Assembly (NCBI GenBank): GCA_004292755.1 | Contig: RDXE01000026.1 | Location: 62,001 to 126,000 of the forward strand | DNA length: 64,000 bases | From: Alphaproteobacteria bacterium | Lineage (GTDB): Bacteria > Pseudomonadota > Alphaproteobacteria > Elsterales > Elsteraceae | Direction: 5' to 3' | Shown: piece by piece, positions 10,197-19,707 of the stretch | Layout of the letters: each line of letters starts with the position of its first letter | How positions within the stretch are numbered: position 1 is the first letter of the stretch | Position numbers and translations under genes: made by a program | The notes under the pieces: generated by a model | Told to the model about the DNA's origin: nothing | The model's input: the letters and a program-made list of their open reading frames with translations, nothing else | Databases searched by the model: none

Positions 10197-10254
10197 GCTG
10201 TTTGGCTGGACAGTTGGGCGCGGCACCAGTCGCCGCAGCGCTGGGGCCCTGCCG

Positions 10255-10734
10255 TCAGGTGCCAGCGTCCGCCAGCATGTAGGTGACCTTGCGGAGATTC
10301 TGGTTCGGGACGTTGCGGGAGATTTGGAAGAACAGCACGTCTCCCGCCAGCAACAGCCGCTTGGCAGCCTTCACGGGCACTGGCACAGCCTTGAGCTTGC
10401 AGTAGGCAAGGAAGGCTGCCACCAGCCATTCCTCATACAGGATGATCTCCCGCTCGCTCTGGGATTTGTCACTGACAAAATCAATTGTCACGACGATCTC
10501 TGGCATCATCGAGCGTCGAATCCGCTTCACCGTGCCCGACGGCAAGGGATCACCGATGCGCTTGAAGTGATCTGTGATCGCTTCTATCTGCTCGGCCTGA
10601 CTGAATATGATGTGGCGAATCTCAGCGGGCATTTGCACAGTGTAACGATTGATCGCGCCCCACGCCACTGCAATGCAGTCTCTGGGAAGGTTTGCCAGCG
10701 TGGATAGGATATCACCACCCATGCGCGCCACCAC
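10255..10734 (-). CDS. Uncharacterised protein divergent from hrpB
   Basis: This minus-strand frame encodes 159 residues from GTG 10734, or 155 from ATG 10722. The sequence is mixed hydrophilic and hydrophobic with no signal peptide or clear transmembrane helix, and includes stretches such as RSMMPEIVVTIDFVSDKSQ and EEWLVAAFLAYCKLKAVPVPVKAA. I recognise no family. Coding is supported by an AAAGGGTGA ribosome-site-like sequence just upstream of the GTG. The 5' end overlaps the start of hrpB on the other strand, so the two genes share a very compact divergent control region. Confidence 0.55.
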   Translation of the reverse strand: MVARMGGDILSTLANLPRDCIAVAWGAINRYTVQMPAEIRHIIFSQAEQIEAITDHFKRIGDPLPSGTVKRIRRSMMPEIVVTIDFVSDKSQSEREIILYEEWLVAAFLAYCKLKAVPVPVKAAKRLLLAGDVLFFQISRNVPNQNLRKVTYMLADAGT

Positions 10735-13174
10735 TCACCCTTTACCGATTGACGCTGTCCTGCCTGAGGTTACGGCGGCGCTCGCTGCCCATCCGCGCGT
10801 GGTGCTGCAAGCCCCGCCGGGGGCGGGCAAAACCACCCGCGTGCCGTTGGCCCTGCTGGCCGCACCCTGGCGCGGCGATGGACGGATTCTTGTGCTGGAA
10901 CCACGGCGGCTGGCGACCCGGGCGGCCGCCAGTCGCCTCGCCGTGGAGCATGGCAGCGCGCTGGGAAGCACCATCGGCTATCGCGTCCGCCATGAGGCGC
11001 GGGTCAGCGCTGAGACGCGGGTAGAGGTGCTGACCACCGGTCTGTACCTACGCCGTCTGCAGGCAGACCCCGGTCTGGACGGGGTGGCAGCCGTGCTGTT
11101 CGACGAAGTGCACGAACGCGCCGCCGAGTTGGACCTAGCGCTTGCCCTCACTCTGGAAACCGCGGCCTTGCGCGAGGATCTGCGCCTGCTCGCGATGTCG
11201 GCGACCGTCGATGGTGCCGCGATTGCCGCGCTGTTTGGGCCAGAAACACCGATCATCCGCAGTGAGGGGCGGCTGTTCCCAGTCTCGGTCACCTGGCTTG
11301 GCCGCCCGACGGACCGGCTCGGCCCAGCGATGGCCTCCGCCATCCGCCGCGCCGTGACCGAGGGGGATGGTGACGTGCTGGCGTTTCTGCCCGGCCTCGC
11401 CGAGATTCGCCGCACCGAGCAGGACTTGGCTGGGCTGTCGGCTGAGGTGCTGCCACTCCACGGCGATCTGCCGCTCGACGCGCAGGACCGCGCGTTGAAG
11501 CCCCATCCAGCAGGGCTGCGCCGGGTGATCCTGGCCACCTCCATCGCCGAAACCTCCCTCACGCTCGAAGGGGTGCGGGCGGTGGTCGATAGCGGCTTGG
11601 CGCGCGTCCCGCGCTTTGATCCGGGCAGCGGCATGGGGCGGCTGGACACCGTCGCCGTCTCTCAAGCCACCGCCGAACAGCGGCGCGGGCGTGCGGGCAG
11701 TGTGGCACCAGGGCGGTGCTATCGCCTGTGGTCCGAACCCGAGCATCGCGGGCTAGCCCCGTTTCCAACACCAGAAATCGTGCAGGCGGACCTGGCTCCC
11801 CTGGCTCTCGCCCTGGCGGAGTGGGGGGCGGAGGTGGGCAGCCTCGCCTGGCTGGATCAGCCACCAGCGGGTGCCTTCGCGCAGGCCCAATCGCTGTTGC
11901 GGGCCCTGGGCGCGTTGGATGACGCCCATCGGATCACCAGCCATGGCCGGGCGATGGCTGCCCTACCCGTCCATCCGCGGCTGGCGCACATGCTGCTGCT
12001 GGGCGCCGCCGAAGGAGCGGGGGGCACGGCTGCGGCACTGGCGGCGTTGCTGTCAGAGCGGGACTTGCTGCGGGGCGAGGTAGACCTCCGCACCAGTCTG
12101 GAGGCGCTGCGCCGTGGCAGTGGTGACCCAGCCGCCCGCCAGCGCATCCGGCAGGCGGAGCGTCAGTTGCGCGGGCTGATCGGTGTGCCCGCCAACGCCG
12201 AGATTGAGCCGGAGGATGCCGGTGCGCTGATCGCCGAGGCCTACCCTGACCGCATCGGTCAGGCCCGGGGCGCGCGGGGTCAAGTGCGGCTGACCAACGG
12301 TCGCGGTGCAGCCTTGGCGGCGGACCATGGGCTGGCGGGCAGCCCATGGCTTGCCGTTGCCGATCTGGATGGCGACCGTACCTCTGCCCGCATCTTCCGG
12401 GCCGCCCCCCTGCGGCCGGAGGATGTGGAGCGCGTGCTCGCGCGCCGCGGCGTCACCATCGCCCATGTCGGCTGGGATGCCGGTGACCAAGCCGTGGTGG
12501 CGCGGCGCCAACGCCGACTGGGGGCGTTGGTGCTGGAGGACAAGCCACTGCCCTCACCCGATCCAGCAGCAGTGCGGGCAGCCCTGCTGGCCGCAATCCG
12601 CGCCGAGCCCACCTTGCTGCCCTGGAGCGAGGCGACCGCCCTCCTCCAGGCGCGCGTCGCGCTGATGCGAGGCCTGGAGCCCGATGTGTGGCCAGACCTT
12701 AGCACATCGTCTCTGCTCGCCCGGTTGGACAGTTGGGCCGGAGATGCGCTGGAGGGCCTGTCGCGGGCGAGCCACCTAGCCCGCCTGGACCTTGCCTCGC
12801 TGCTGCGCACGTGCCTGCCCTGGGCACTACAGCAGCGACTGGATCAAGAGGTGCCAACCCATTGGACGGTGCCAACGGGATCGCGTATCGCGCTGGACTA
12901 TACCGGAGAACGCCCCGTGCTGGCGGTGCGCCTGCAGGAGATGTTCGGCTGCGCTGCCACCCCGCGCCTGGCCCAGGGGCGGGTTCCAGTGGTGCTGCAC
13001 CTGCTCTCCCCGGCCCGGCGACCCGTGCAGGTAACAGAGGATTTGGCGGGCTTCTGGAGCGGCAGCTACAAAGCCGTGCGTGCCGAGTTGCGCGGGCGTT
13101 ACCCGAAGCACCCGTGGCCGGACGATCCATTGACGGCTCCGCCAACCACCCGCGCCAAGCCGCGGGGCACTTGA
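10721..13174 (+). CDS. hrpB: ATP-dependent helicase HrpB
   Basis: A DEAH-box helicase of the HrpB branch, 817 residues from ATG 10721 (the frame is open 24 codons further up, but that part has no homology-like character). Walker A is PPGAGKTTRVPL near residue 31; the DEAH-type motif is DEVHER near residue 128; SAT appears in LAMSATVDG; motif VI is QRRGRAGSVAPGRCYRLW. The C-terminal HrpB_C region ends with PVQVTEDLAGFWSGSY, KAVRAELRGRYPKHPWPDDP, a hallmark of the family. Its cellular role is poorly defined in bacteria; RNA remodelling is presumed. Confidence 0.93.
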   Translation: MRATTHPLPIDAVLPEVTAALAAHPRVVLQAPPGAGKTTRVPLALLAAPWRGDGRILVLEPRRLATRAAASRLAVEHGSALGSTIGYRVRHEARVSAETRVEVLTTGLYLRRLQADPGLDGVAAVLFDEVHERAAELDLALALTLETAALREDLRLLAMSATVDGAAIAALFGPETPIIRSEGRLFPVSVTWLGRPTDRLGPAMASAIRRAVTEGDGDVLAFLPGLAEIRRTEQDLAGLSAEVLPLHGDLPLDAQDRALKPHPAGLRRVILATSIAETSLTLEGVRAVVDSGLARVPRFDPGSGMGRLDTVAVSQATAEQRRGRAGSVAPGRCYRLWSEPEHRGLAPFPTPEIVQADLAPLALALAEWGAEVGSLAWLDQPPAGAFAQAQSLLRALGALDDAHRITSHGRAMAALPVHPRLAHMLLLGAAEGAGGTAAALAALLSERDLLRGEVDLRTSLEALRRGSGDPAARQRIRQAERQLRGLIGVPANAEIEPEDAGALIAEAYPDRIGQARGARGQVRLTNGRGAALAADHGLAGSPWLAVADLDGDRTSARIFRAAPLRPEDVERVLARRGVTIAHVGWDAGDQAVVARRQRRLGALVLEDKPLPSPDPAAVRAALLAAIRAEPTLLPWSEATALLQARVALMRGLEPDVWPDLSTSSLLARLDSWAGDALEGLSRASHLARLDLASLLRTCLPWALQQRLDQEVPTHWTVPTGSRIALDYTGERPVLAVRLQEMFGCAATPRLAQGRVPVVLHLLSPARRPVQVTEDLAGFWSGSYKAVRAELRGRYPKHPWPDDPLTAPPTTRAKPRGT

Positions 13175-13177
13175 GCC

Positions 13178-13756
13178 ATGCCGCTCGCCAACCGCATTGA
13201 TCCATTTGGGCGCCGCGCGGCACTGCCAGGGCGGGGCTTGTTCACCGGCAATCGCGGCTGTCTGGTCACGCACGCTGGCGCGATCACCCGCGCCAGCGCT
13301 AGCCCGGCCTGGTTGATCTGCACGCTGGTGTGGCGGCAGGCTCGCCAACCCCTTGCCGCGCCGCACACCTGGACACCGCTGTTCTTTCTGGATGAGGCGA
13401 CCGCCTTTGCGGCTGGTCATCGCCCCTGCGCACGCTGCCGTCGCCCGGCCTTTCAGGCTTTACTGGCCGCAACCGGCCATCGGCGCGCCGCTGAGCTTGA
13501 CCGGGTGCTCGCGGTCGAACGGCGGGCCGAGCGCCCGATGGCTGACCCGCGCACTCTGCCCCTTGGTGCTATGGTCGCGGACGGACTCGACGCCTATCTC
13601 GTTGCCGCGGAGGGGGTGAGGCGCTGGTCGATGGCGGGCTATGGCCCGCCTGAGCCCTGGCCCGCCCATCCGCTGCCCGTGCTAACCCCCGCCCTGCATC
13701 TGGCAGCGCTGGCCAACGGGTACCCCGTCGTGATCCAGGGATCGGGCCATGAGTGA
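13178..13756 (+). CDS. Conserved hypothetical protein with CxxC motif
   Basis: A 192-residue protein beginning PLANRIDPFGR and RGLFTGNRGCLVTH, with GHRPCARCRR near residue 85. I recognise this as a conserved hypothetical found in alphaproteobacteria, in which the GHRPCxxCR motif resembles the zinc-cysteine segment of Ada-type repair proteins; that likeness is only a short motif. The start is 3 bp after hrpB and the end overlaps the methyltransferase by 8 bp, so the three genes probably form one operon. Confidence 0.7.
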   Translation: MPLANRIDPFGRRAALPGRGLFTGNRGCLVTHAGAITRASASPAWLICTLVWRQARQPLAAPHTWTPLFFLDEATAFAAGHRPCARCRRPAFQALLAATGHRRAAELDRVLAVERRAERPMADPRTLPLGAMVADGLDAYLVAAEGVRRWSMAGYGPPEPWPAHPLPVLTPALHLAALANGYPVVIQGSGHE

Positions 13757-14567
13757 GCTTGGTGACTATTATGACAGATTGGCCCGTCTGCTGCGCCTGA
13801 CCCGGCGGGTTGGCCATGGTGGTGGCGTGGAGCATCTGACCGTGCACCGCTTCCTCGCCCCGCCCGGCAGTGCCGAGCCCGCCCGACCGGACCGCATTCA
13901 TGATCTGCTGGCCGATGCCTTGATGCTGCAACCAGGCCAGCATGTGCTGGATGCCGGGTGCGGCCTCGGTGGCACACTGCGCGATCTGGCACGCCGCCAG
14001 TCGATCACCGGCGAGGGGCGAACGATCAGCGCCTCCCAGGCCGCCACGGCCCGCGCGGCCCTGGCAGAGGCAAATCTCGCCGGGCGCATCCTCATCCAGC
14101 AGGCCAGCTATGATGCGCCTTACGATCAGGCATTTGACGCCATCTGGATGATCGAATCGCTAGCCCACAGCCCCGATCCGGTCGCCACCCTTGCCCATTT
14201 GGCGCGTCAGCTGCGCCCAGGCGGTCGGATCGCGATAGTTGATGATCACCCCGAGGGTGCTGAGGACGCAGACCTCGCCTGGTTCCGCCGCGGCTGGCAG
14301 GTGCCGCACCCGCTCTCCCCTGCTGCCTTGGCGACCGCGGTGACGGCGGCAGGCCTGCGGATCACCAGCCAGCAGGACCTGTCGGCTTGGCAACGTCTGA
14401 AGTCTCCGCTCCGCGCTGGCGTGCTGTTGAGCCTCTGTCGCCTTGCCCGCCCCGTCACCCCGGCCTCCTGGCGCAGCGTGCTGGACGGCTATGCCGGTGG
14501 CCTCGCCCTCGAACGCCGCTACGGTCGCGACCGCATGCGCTACCTGCTGACTGTGGCGGAGCGGTGA
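13749..14567 (+). CDS. Class I SAM-dependent methyltransferase
   Basis: The 272-residue protein has a canonical Rossmann methyltransferase core: motif I is VLDAGCGLGGTLRDLA (about residues 65-80), motif II/post-I SYDAPYDQAFDAIWMIESLAHSPDP, and motif III LRPGGRIAIVDD. The two-domain layout and AESLAHS-like acidic loop resemble small-molecule methyltransferases of the tocopherol/sterol or sarcosine type, but the substrate is not identifiable. The start overlaps the preceding gene by 8 bp. Confidence 0.8.
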   Translation: MSELGDYYDRLARLLRLTRRVGHGGGVEHLTVHRFLAPPGSAEPARPDRIHDLLADALMLQPGQHVLDAGCGLGGTLRDLARRQSITGEGRTISASQAATARAALAEANLAGRILIQQASYDAPYDQAFDAIWMIESLAHSPDPVATLAHLARQLRPGGRIAIVDDHPEGAEDADLAWFRRGWQVPHPLSPAALATAVTAAGLRITSQQDLSAWQRLKSPLRAGVLLSLCRLARPVTPASWRSVLDGYAGGLALERRYGRDRMRYLLTVAER

Positions 14568-14877
14568 CAGCTGCTGACCGTTTTTGCCGATTCCGATCTG
14601 GCTTCCGTCGAGTCACACGCCGGGCCATCCGTGCCATGGTGCCCGATTGACGTCGCCGAACTCGATCATCAGCTCCTCCGACACGGTCAATCATCCTACC
14701 ATTGACACGCCCGCGGCGGCGGGCCAAGAGTATCGCTCCGGGGAGTTGGGACAACCGAAAACGGTGGTTGCCAGTCCCATTCCGGGTCGTCTTAGATAGG
14801 TTCGTGATCGGGGGATCACGGCCAATTATCAAAAACACACAAACGCACGCAAAAACGGCGTGCAGGGGGAGAAACAC
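14568..14877. other. 310-bp regulatory gap upstream of the sugar ABC operon
   Basis: No coding sequence is supported here. The region contains a GC hairpin (GCCCGC/GCGGGC, 14709-14724), which may end the upstream transcript, and a 7-bp inverted repeat at 14803-14820 suited to a repressor. It most likely carries the promoter and operator of the downstream xylFHG-like operon; I see no clear -10/-35 pair. Confidence 0.5.
14803..14820. promoter_or_regulatory. Inverted repeat, possible sugar-operon operator
   Basis: CGTGATC and GATCACG flank a GGGG spacer (18 bp in all), 58 bp before the binding-protein start. Position and size fit an operator for a LacI- or ROK-type repressor, but no such regulator gene lies nearby. 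A role as a simple hairpin in the leader is equally possible. Confidence 0.4.
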
Positions 14878-15936
14878 ATGGTTGAGACAGTGAAGCTCGG
14901 GCGCCGGGCGGCTCTTGGTGTGCTGGCCGGAGCGGCCATGCTGGTCAGCGTGCCGGCAACCGCGCAGCAGCGCATCACCGTTGGCGTGTCCTGGTCCAAT
15001 TTCCAGGAAGAGCGCTGGAAGACCGACGAAGCGGCCATCAAGTCCGCGCTGGAGCGCTTGGGTGCCAATTACATCTCGGCTGATGCCCAGTCCAACCCAC
15101 AAAAGCAGCTGGCCGATATCGAAGGCCTGATCACCCGCGGCGCCAAGGCGCTGATCGTGCTGGCGCAAGACAGCCAGGCGATTCAGCCCGCGATTGCCCG
15201 CGCCCAGGCCGAAGGCATTCCAGTGCTGGGCTATGACCGCCTGATCGAAGTGCCGGGCGTGTTCTACCTCACGTTCGACAACCGCGAAGTGGGCCGCCAA
15301 CAGGCGGCGGCAGTGCTGGCCCAGAAGCCGCAGGGCAACTACGTGTTCATCAAGGGCAGCTCGTCCGACCCCAATGCGGACTTCCTGCATGCCGGTCAGT
15401 TGGACGTGCTGCGCCCGCACATCCAGGCCGGTCGCATCCGCGTGGTGGGTGAGCAGTACACCGACCGCTGGCTGCCCGAGAATGCCCAGCGCAACATGGA
15501 GCAGATCCTGACCGCCAACCAAAACCGGGTTGACGCTGTGGTCGCCTCCAACGATGGCACGGCTGGCGGGTCCATCGCTGCCCTCGCGGCGCAAGGCTTG
15601 GTCGGTGTGCCGGTCTCCGGCCAGGATGGTGACCATGCTGCGCTGAACCGCATCGCCCGCGGGCAGCAAACTGTGTCGGTTTGGAAGGATGCCCGGGAAC
15701 TGGGCGCCAAGGCGGCCGAGATCGCTGTGCTGATGGCGCGTGGTACCCGCCCCGATCAGGTTCCCGGTGCTCAGAAGTGGGCCGAAGGTGCGCGCAAGGT
15801 GTCGATGGACGCCATCTTCCTGAAGCCAGTGGCGATCACCCGCGACAACCTCAATCTGGTGATTGATGCCGGTTGGGTCACCCGCGACGTGGTGTGCCGT
15901 GGCGCGCCTGCCAATGGCCCGGCGGTTTGCCGCTAG
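14878..15936 (+). CDS. Sugar ABC transporter substrate-binding protein, XylF-like
   Basis: Periplasmic-binding protein of the type I (ribose/xylose) class, 352 residues from ATG 14878, which has a GGGGGAGA ribosome site. A signal peptide containing [15 protein letters not shown] ends at ATAQQ. Diagnostic stretches include [43 protein letters not shown]-like [24 protein letters not shown] and [20 protein letters not shown], which match the D-xylose-binding protein XylF. It is followed by a permease and an ATPase of the same system. Xylose is the best guess; no xylose isomerase or kinase gene is in the window. Confidence 0.85.
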   Translation: MVETVKLGRRAALGVLAGAAMLVSVPATAQQRITVGVSWSNFQEERWKTDEAAIKSALERLGANYISADAQSNPQKQLADIEGLITRGAKALIVLAQDSQAIQPAIARAQAEGIPVLGYDRLIEVPGVFYLTFDNREVGRQQAAAVLAQKPQGNYVFIKGSSSDPNADFLHAGQLDVLRPHIQAGRIRVVGEQYTDRWLPENAQRNMEQILTANQNRVDAVVASNDGTAGGSIAALAAQGLVGVPVSGQDGDHAALNRIARGQQTVSVWKDARELGAKAAEIAVLMARGTRPDQVPGAQKWAEGARKVSMDAIFLKPVAITRDNLNLVIDAGWVTRDVVCRGAPANGPAVCR

Positions 15937-16045
15937 TCCTAGCGCAGACTGGTTTTCCGTGTGAGGACACCCCCGATCCAGCGCCCATTTGCGGCTGAGA
16001 TCGGGGGCTGATCCCTGCATCACACCATTGTTGGGGGAGGAGAGG

Positions 16046-17305
16046 ATGGCCGCAGCGGCTGCATCCGATCCGGGGACTGCGTCACAATCGCAGGCTCAAA
16101 CAGGCGTGCGTGGCCTGTTGGGTGCGATTGGCGTTGATGCCCGCGTGTTCGCCATGATCGCCGCGTTGCTGGTGATCTGGCTTGGCTTTCATCTCTTAAC
16201 CGACGGCTTGTTTCTGACGCCGCGCAACCTGTGGAACCTAGCGGTCCAGACCTCGGTGGTTGGCATCCTGGCCACTGGCATGGTGCTGGTGATCGTGGCC
16301 CGTCACATCGATTTGTCGGTTGGCTCGGTTCTGGGCTTCATCGGCATGACCGCTGCTGTGTTCCAGGTCACACTGTTCGAGCCCGGCGTCTGGTGGAACA
16401 CGCCCGCGACGATTTTGATCGCGCTGGCGGCCGGTGCCGCGATTGGCGCCTTCCAAGGCTATTGGGTGGCCTATCGCTTGGTGCCTGCGTTCATCGTCAC
16501 CCTGGCGGGGCTGTTGATGTTCCGCGGTGGGGCGTGGCTGCTCACCAGTGGGCGCACGCTGGCACCGATGGAGCCAAACTTCCAGGTGCTGGGCGGCGGC
16601 ATCACCGGCGCGATCGGCGCGCCCGCCAGCTGGGTGCTGGGTCTGCTCGCCTCAGCCGTGATGGTGATTGCGGCTTGGCGCGCGCGCACACGGCGCCAGC
16701 GCTTTGGCTTCCCGGTTCGTCCCGTCTGGGGCGAGGCGGTGCGCCTCGGCCTCTGGGTGTCTGTGATCCTTGGCTTTGTCGCCACCATGAATGCCTACCC
16801 GCAGCCGCGCACGGGCATCCCCATGGGTATTCCCGTGCCAGTGCTGATTTTGATCGCCATCGTCTTGGTGATGGAGGCGATGACCCGGACCACCGCCTTC
16901 GGCCGCTACATCTACGCGATGGGCGGCAATCCGGAAGCTGCACGCCTGTCGGGGGTGGATACGCGCAAGGTTACCTTGCTGCTGTTCGTGCTGATGGGGG
17001 TGCTGGCGGCCATTGCGGGCATCATCGCCACCGCGCGCTTGAACGCGGGCGCGAACGCCACCGGCGAATTGGCGGAACTCTCGGTGATTGCAGCGGCCGT
17101 GATTGGTGGCACCAGCCTTGCCGGTGGAGTTGGCACCATTGCCGGGGCAATCCTAGGGGCGGTGATCATGCAAAGCCTGCAAAACGGCATGGTGCTGATG
17201 GGCCTGCCCTCGGCATTGCAGAACGTGATCATCGGTGCGGTGTTGATCCTGGCGGTTTGGCTGGATGTCAGCTATCGCCGTCGACTGAAAGGGGGTGGCG
17301 CATGA
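16046..17305 (+). CDS. Sugar ABC transporter permease, XylH-like
   Basis: I choose ATG 16046 because a strong GGGGGAGGAGAGG precedes it; this gives 419 residues. The protein has about ten hydrophobic segments and the BPD_transp_2 features [46 protein letters not shown] and [12 protein letters not shown] long form with an insert between helices, as in XylH, is seen rather than the shorter RbsC. It couples to the downstream ATPase gene by an ATGA overlap. Confidence 0.88.
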   Translation: MAAAAASDPGTASQSQAQTGVRGLLGAIGVDARVFAMIAALLVIWLGFHLLTDGLFLTPRNLWNLAVQTSVVGILATGMVLVIVARHIDLSVGSVLGFIGMTAAVFQVTLFEPGVWWNTPATILIALAAGAAIGAFQGYWVAYRLVPAFIVTLAGLLMFRGGAWLLTSGRTLAPMEPNFQVLGGGITGAIGAPASWVLGLLASAVMVIAAWRARTRRQRFGFPVRPVWGEAVRLGLWVSVILGFVATMNAYPQPRTGIPMGIPVPVLILIAIVLVMEAMTRTTAFGRYIYAMGGNPEAARLSGVDTRKVTLLLFVLMGVLAAIAGIIATARLNAGANATGELAELSVIAAAVIGGTSLAGGVGTIAGAILGAVIMQSLQNGMVLMGLPSALQNVIIGAVLILAVWLDVSYRRRLKGGGA

Positions 17306-18048
17306 CCGTCCAGCCTTTGGTGGAGATGCGCGGCATCTCCAAGCACTTCGGCGGCGTGGTGGCACTGGATGATGTGACGGTGGACCTCTACCCAGGCGAA
17401 GTGGTGGGTCTGTTGGGCCACAATGGTGCTGGGAAATCGACCCTGATCAAAATCCTGGCGGGTGCGCATGAGCCCGACAGCGGTGAGATCCGGGTGATGG
17501 GCCAACCCGTCAGCATCGATAGCCCGCGCGCCGCCCGTGCCGCTGGGATTGAGACGATCTTCCAAACCCTGGCCCTGGCGGACAATTTGGACGCGCCCGC
17601 CAACTTGTTCCTGGGCCGCGAGCTGCGCACCCGCTGGGGCATGCTCGACGACGACAGTATGGAGCATGCCACCCGTCAGGTGCTCGACCGCTTGAAGGTG
17701 CGCTTGAAAAGCCTGCGCATGCCCGTCGGACAGATGTCCGGCGGCCAGCGTCAGGCCATCGCCATCGGCCGCGCGATCCACTTCGACGCCAAAATCCTGA
17801 TCATGGACGAACCTTGCGCGGCTCTTGGCCCACAGGAAACCGCCATGGTTGGCGACTTGGTGAAGGAGCTGAAGCGCCAGGGCATCGGCATCTTCCTGAT
17901 CAGCCATGATATGCATGATGTCTTTGATCTGGCAGATCGGGTGACGGTGATGAAAGGCGGCCGGGTGGTCGGCACCTACCGCACAGAAGACGTGACGCAG
18001 GACGAAGTGCTAGCGATGATCATCTCTGGCAAGCTACCTGTGCGCTAA
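17302..18048 (+). CDS. Sugar ABC transporter ATPase (single domain), XylG-like
   Basis: A 248-residue ATPase with Walker [10 protein letters not shown] (about residues 37-45), signature SGGQRQ and Walker [13 protein letters not shown]. The usual DEPTAAL is changed to DEPCAAL, a substitution of the residue after the catalytic glutamate region that leaves the Walker core intact. Only one nucleotide-binding domain is present, unlike E. coli XylG with two, as is common for alphaproteobacterial xylose-type systems (FrcA-like). The gene overlaps the permease by ATGA and is followed by a hairpin. Confidence 0.88.
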   Translation: MTVQPLVEMRGISKHFGGVVALDDVTVDLYPGEVVGLLGHNGAGKSTLIKILAGAHEPDSGEIRVMGQPVSIDSPRAARAAGIETIFQTLALADNLDAPANLFLGRELRTRWGMLDDDSMEHATRQVLDRLKVRLKSLRMPVGQMSGGQRQAIAIGRAIHFDAKILIMDEPCAALGPQETAMVGDLVKELKRQGIGIFLISHDMHDVFDLADRVTVMKGGRVVGTYRTEDVTQDEVLAMIISGKLPVR

Positions 18049-18058
18049 CAACACCAGG

Positions 18059-18087
18059 ACCCGGCTCCACTGCCCGTGGGGCCGGGT
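18059..18087 (+). terminator. Terminator-like hairpin after the sugar ABC operon
   Basis: ACCCGGCTCC (18059-18068) can pair with GGGGCCGGGT (18078-18087) over ten base pairs with one G-U. It starts 11 bases after the ATPase stop. The downstream T-run is weak, so efficiency is uncertain. Confidence 0.65.
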
Positions 18088-18126
18088 TGCGCTCGCCTTT
18101 ACCATATAACTGGTTTGCAATACGGT

Positions 18127-18155
18127 TTCGGTATCGTGGAATTCGGTATCGTGGA
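18127..18155. repeat. 14-bp direct repeat (15-bp period)
   Basis: TTCGGTATCGTGGA occurs at 18127-18140 and again at 18142-18155, separated by one base. It sits between the convergent ends of the sugar operon and the next minus-strand gene. A replication-slippage duplication is the simplest explanation. Confidence 0.9.
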
Positions 18156-18161
18156 CGGGGG

Positions 18162-19169
18162 CTAAAAGTCGATCCGGGGCATCACGGTGATATTTTTCAA
18201 ATGGCTTTCCAGCACTGACAGCTTCGGCGCGATTCGCTCCAGCATGAAGGTGATTCGTTGGTCCATGGTGCTTTCGCGCCGCCGGGTTCCACGCTCGCCA
18301 AACCGACCGGTCCAAGACGCCACCTTCACCTGCCAAATGCACAGGGCCGCGCCAACCGCTGGATACTGGGCTTCGATCCCATCGCGCAGCACTTTGAACC
18401 GCTCTGGCGTGATGTGGGTCCAGATGCTGCCGAGGTCGCGATAGCTTTCAAAGTAGCCTGAGAGCTTGCGGTGCGTTTCGGCCCCGAGTTGGATGATTTC
18501 CCAGGCCCGCGGACGCAGCTGCGGGTGCCGATAGAATGCCGTCCGGTCATCATGCAATTGCTTGATGTCCATCAAGAAATTTTCCAGCGGCTTCTTCTCA
18601 ATCTCGAAGCTGCGGCGATAGAAGCCAATCGCCAAGATCATCTCACCCAGGCCAGCGATATAATTCACCAAGTTCTCGCTGTTGATGGAGAACTTACGTG
18701 CCAATTCCAACACGTTACGTTGCACAATTTCTTTCGATGTACCTTCGAGAAGTTGGCGCATGCTCTGGCGATCGCGCGCTTCTACGTTGCCTTCTTCAAA
18801 GATCAGCTTGAACAAGGCACGGGTGTATTCGCGTGTGTACTCTTCCAGCTTTTGCTTTTCATCATCAGGCAGTTGCAGCCGTTCAAACTGCTCGGGCGTC
18901 AAAAGCTCTGCCATCGCAGCGCGCAGAGTGTAGACGTCATAGGAGCGCAGGCGCAGCATCGCCTGAAGCTTGGCCTTGTCGTCTTCGGCTAGGTTCAACT
19001 CCGCCGCGGCCTGTTCGGCATTGCGACCACCGATGCCAACTTCGTCTGCATTAAAGAAGTCGATGGTCGGCGTCAGGTCACTGACCAGAACGATCCGCGC
19101 CCGCTTCAGCGTGTAGCTGGAAAACAAGTCCCAGCGATTGAGCGGTAACTCGAAGAACCGTTCGTACAT
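18162..19169 (-). CDS. Uncharacterised 335-residue protein
   Basis: I do not recognise the family. The protein is hydrophilic, largely alpha-helical by composition, and has no signal peptide or membrane segment. It begins MYERFFELPLNRWDLFSSYTL and contains an acidic/basic helical middle (EQFERLQLPDDEKQKLEEYTREYTRALFKLIFEEGN) and a later segment LSGYFESYRDLGSIWTHITPERF. Codon usage and length support a real gene. It stands alone on the minus strand, facing the sugar operon, with the nearest neighbour upstream divergent. Confidence 0.75.
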   Translation of the reverse strand: MYERFFELPLNRWDLFSSYTLKRARIVLVSDLTPTIDFFNADEVGIGGRNAEQAAAELNLAEDDKAKLQAMLRLRSYDVYTLRAAMAELLTPEQFERLQLPDDEKQKLEEYTREYTRALFKLIFEEGNVEARDRQSMRQLLEGTSKEIVQRNVLELARKFSINSENLVNYIAGLGEMILAIGFYRRSFEIEKKPLENFLMDIKQLHDDRTAFYRHPQLRPRAWEIIQLGAETHRKLSGYFESYRDLGSIWTHITPERFKVLRDGIEAQYPAVGAALCIWQVKVASWTGRFGERGTRRRESTMDQRITFMLERIAPKLSVLESHLKNITVMPRIDF

Positions 19170-19425
19170 TCGTTGTCAGCCCCTACCCGCCAAGGCCGGA
19201 CCCGACACCGTGCCACGCGGTGCCTGCCCTTGGTGACAAAAAGGCCAGAACCCGGCGCCAACGGCAAGCAACTATTGCGAGGCAAACGACGTCTCGCGCG
19301 ATTTCTTGGACAGTGGTGCTGTGCGCAGTTGCACAACGGCACAATCCGCGCGACCTTTGAACAGCGCGAGATACCGAAGCCGTGGTCTCCAGCCGGTTCG
19401 CGAGGCTGACAGAGGGATTGTACCT

Positions 19426-19650
19426 ATGAGACGCCGTCTACCATCGTTCTGGCTGATTGCCGTTCTCTTCGCCGGAGTCGCCGCCATCGCTTTCGGTGCA
19501 GGAATGTCAATCCGGGATATCCTTGTCGGATACGTGGGAATTCTTGCGGCCTACTTTCTGGTCAGCCGGATGGAGGGGTTGCTCGACACGATGCCGAGCC
19601 GCCAGCCGGTTGTTCCGCCGCGCCGCCCTGAGCCACCCGACCCAGCCTGA
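19426..19650 (+). CDS. Small membrane protein, 74 residues
   Basis: From ATG 19426 (preceded by AGAGGGA at a good distance) the product is a basic start MRRRLPSF, two hydrophobic segments (about residues 8-24 and 28-46, the second GYVGILAAYFLVS) and a Pro/Arg-rich tail (PPRRPEPPDPA). It looks like a small inner-membrane protein with the proline-rich tail in the cytoplasm or periplasm. The frame is open upstream to 19306, but that part looks non-coding. No family is recognised. Confidence 0.55.
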   Translation: MRRRLPSFWLIAVLFAGVAAIAFGAGMSIRDILVGYVGILAAYFLVSRMEGLLDTMPSRQPVVPPRRPEPPDPA

Positions 19651-19707
19651 GCGTCGCGTCTACTCTCGATCCGGCAAACAAGCAGAATTAGACCGAATAT
19701 CAAGTGA

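Noticed and set aside
14455-16023. 522-residue minus-strand frame
   Set aside because: It overlaps the end of the methyltransferase and the whole XylF-like gene and shows shadow composition.
16231-18048. 605-residue plus-strand frame through the permease and ATPase genes
   Set aside because: Its first part is an out-of-frame shadow of the permease; only the last 248 residues are the ATPase, which has its own start at 17302.
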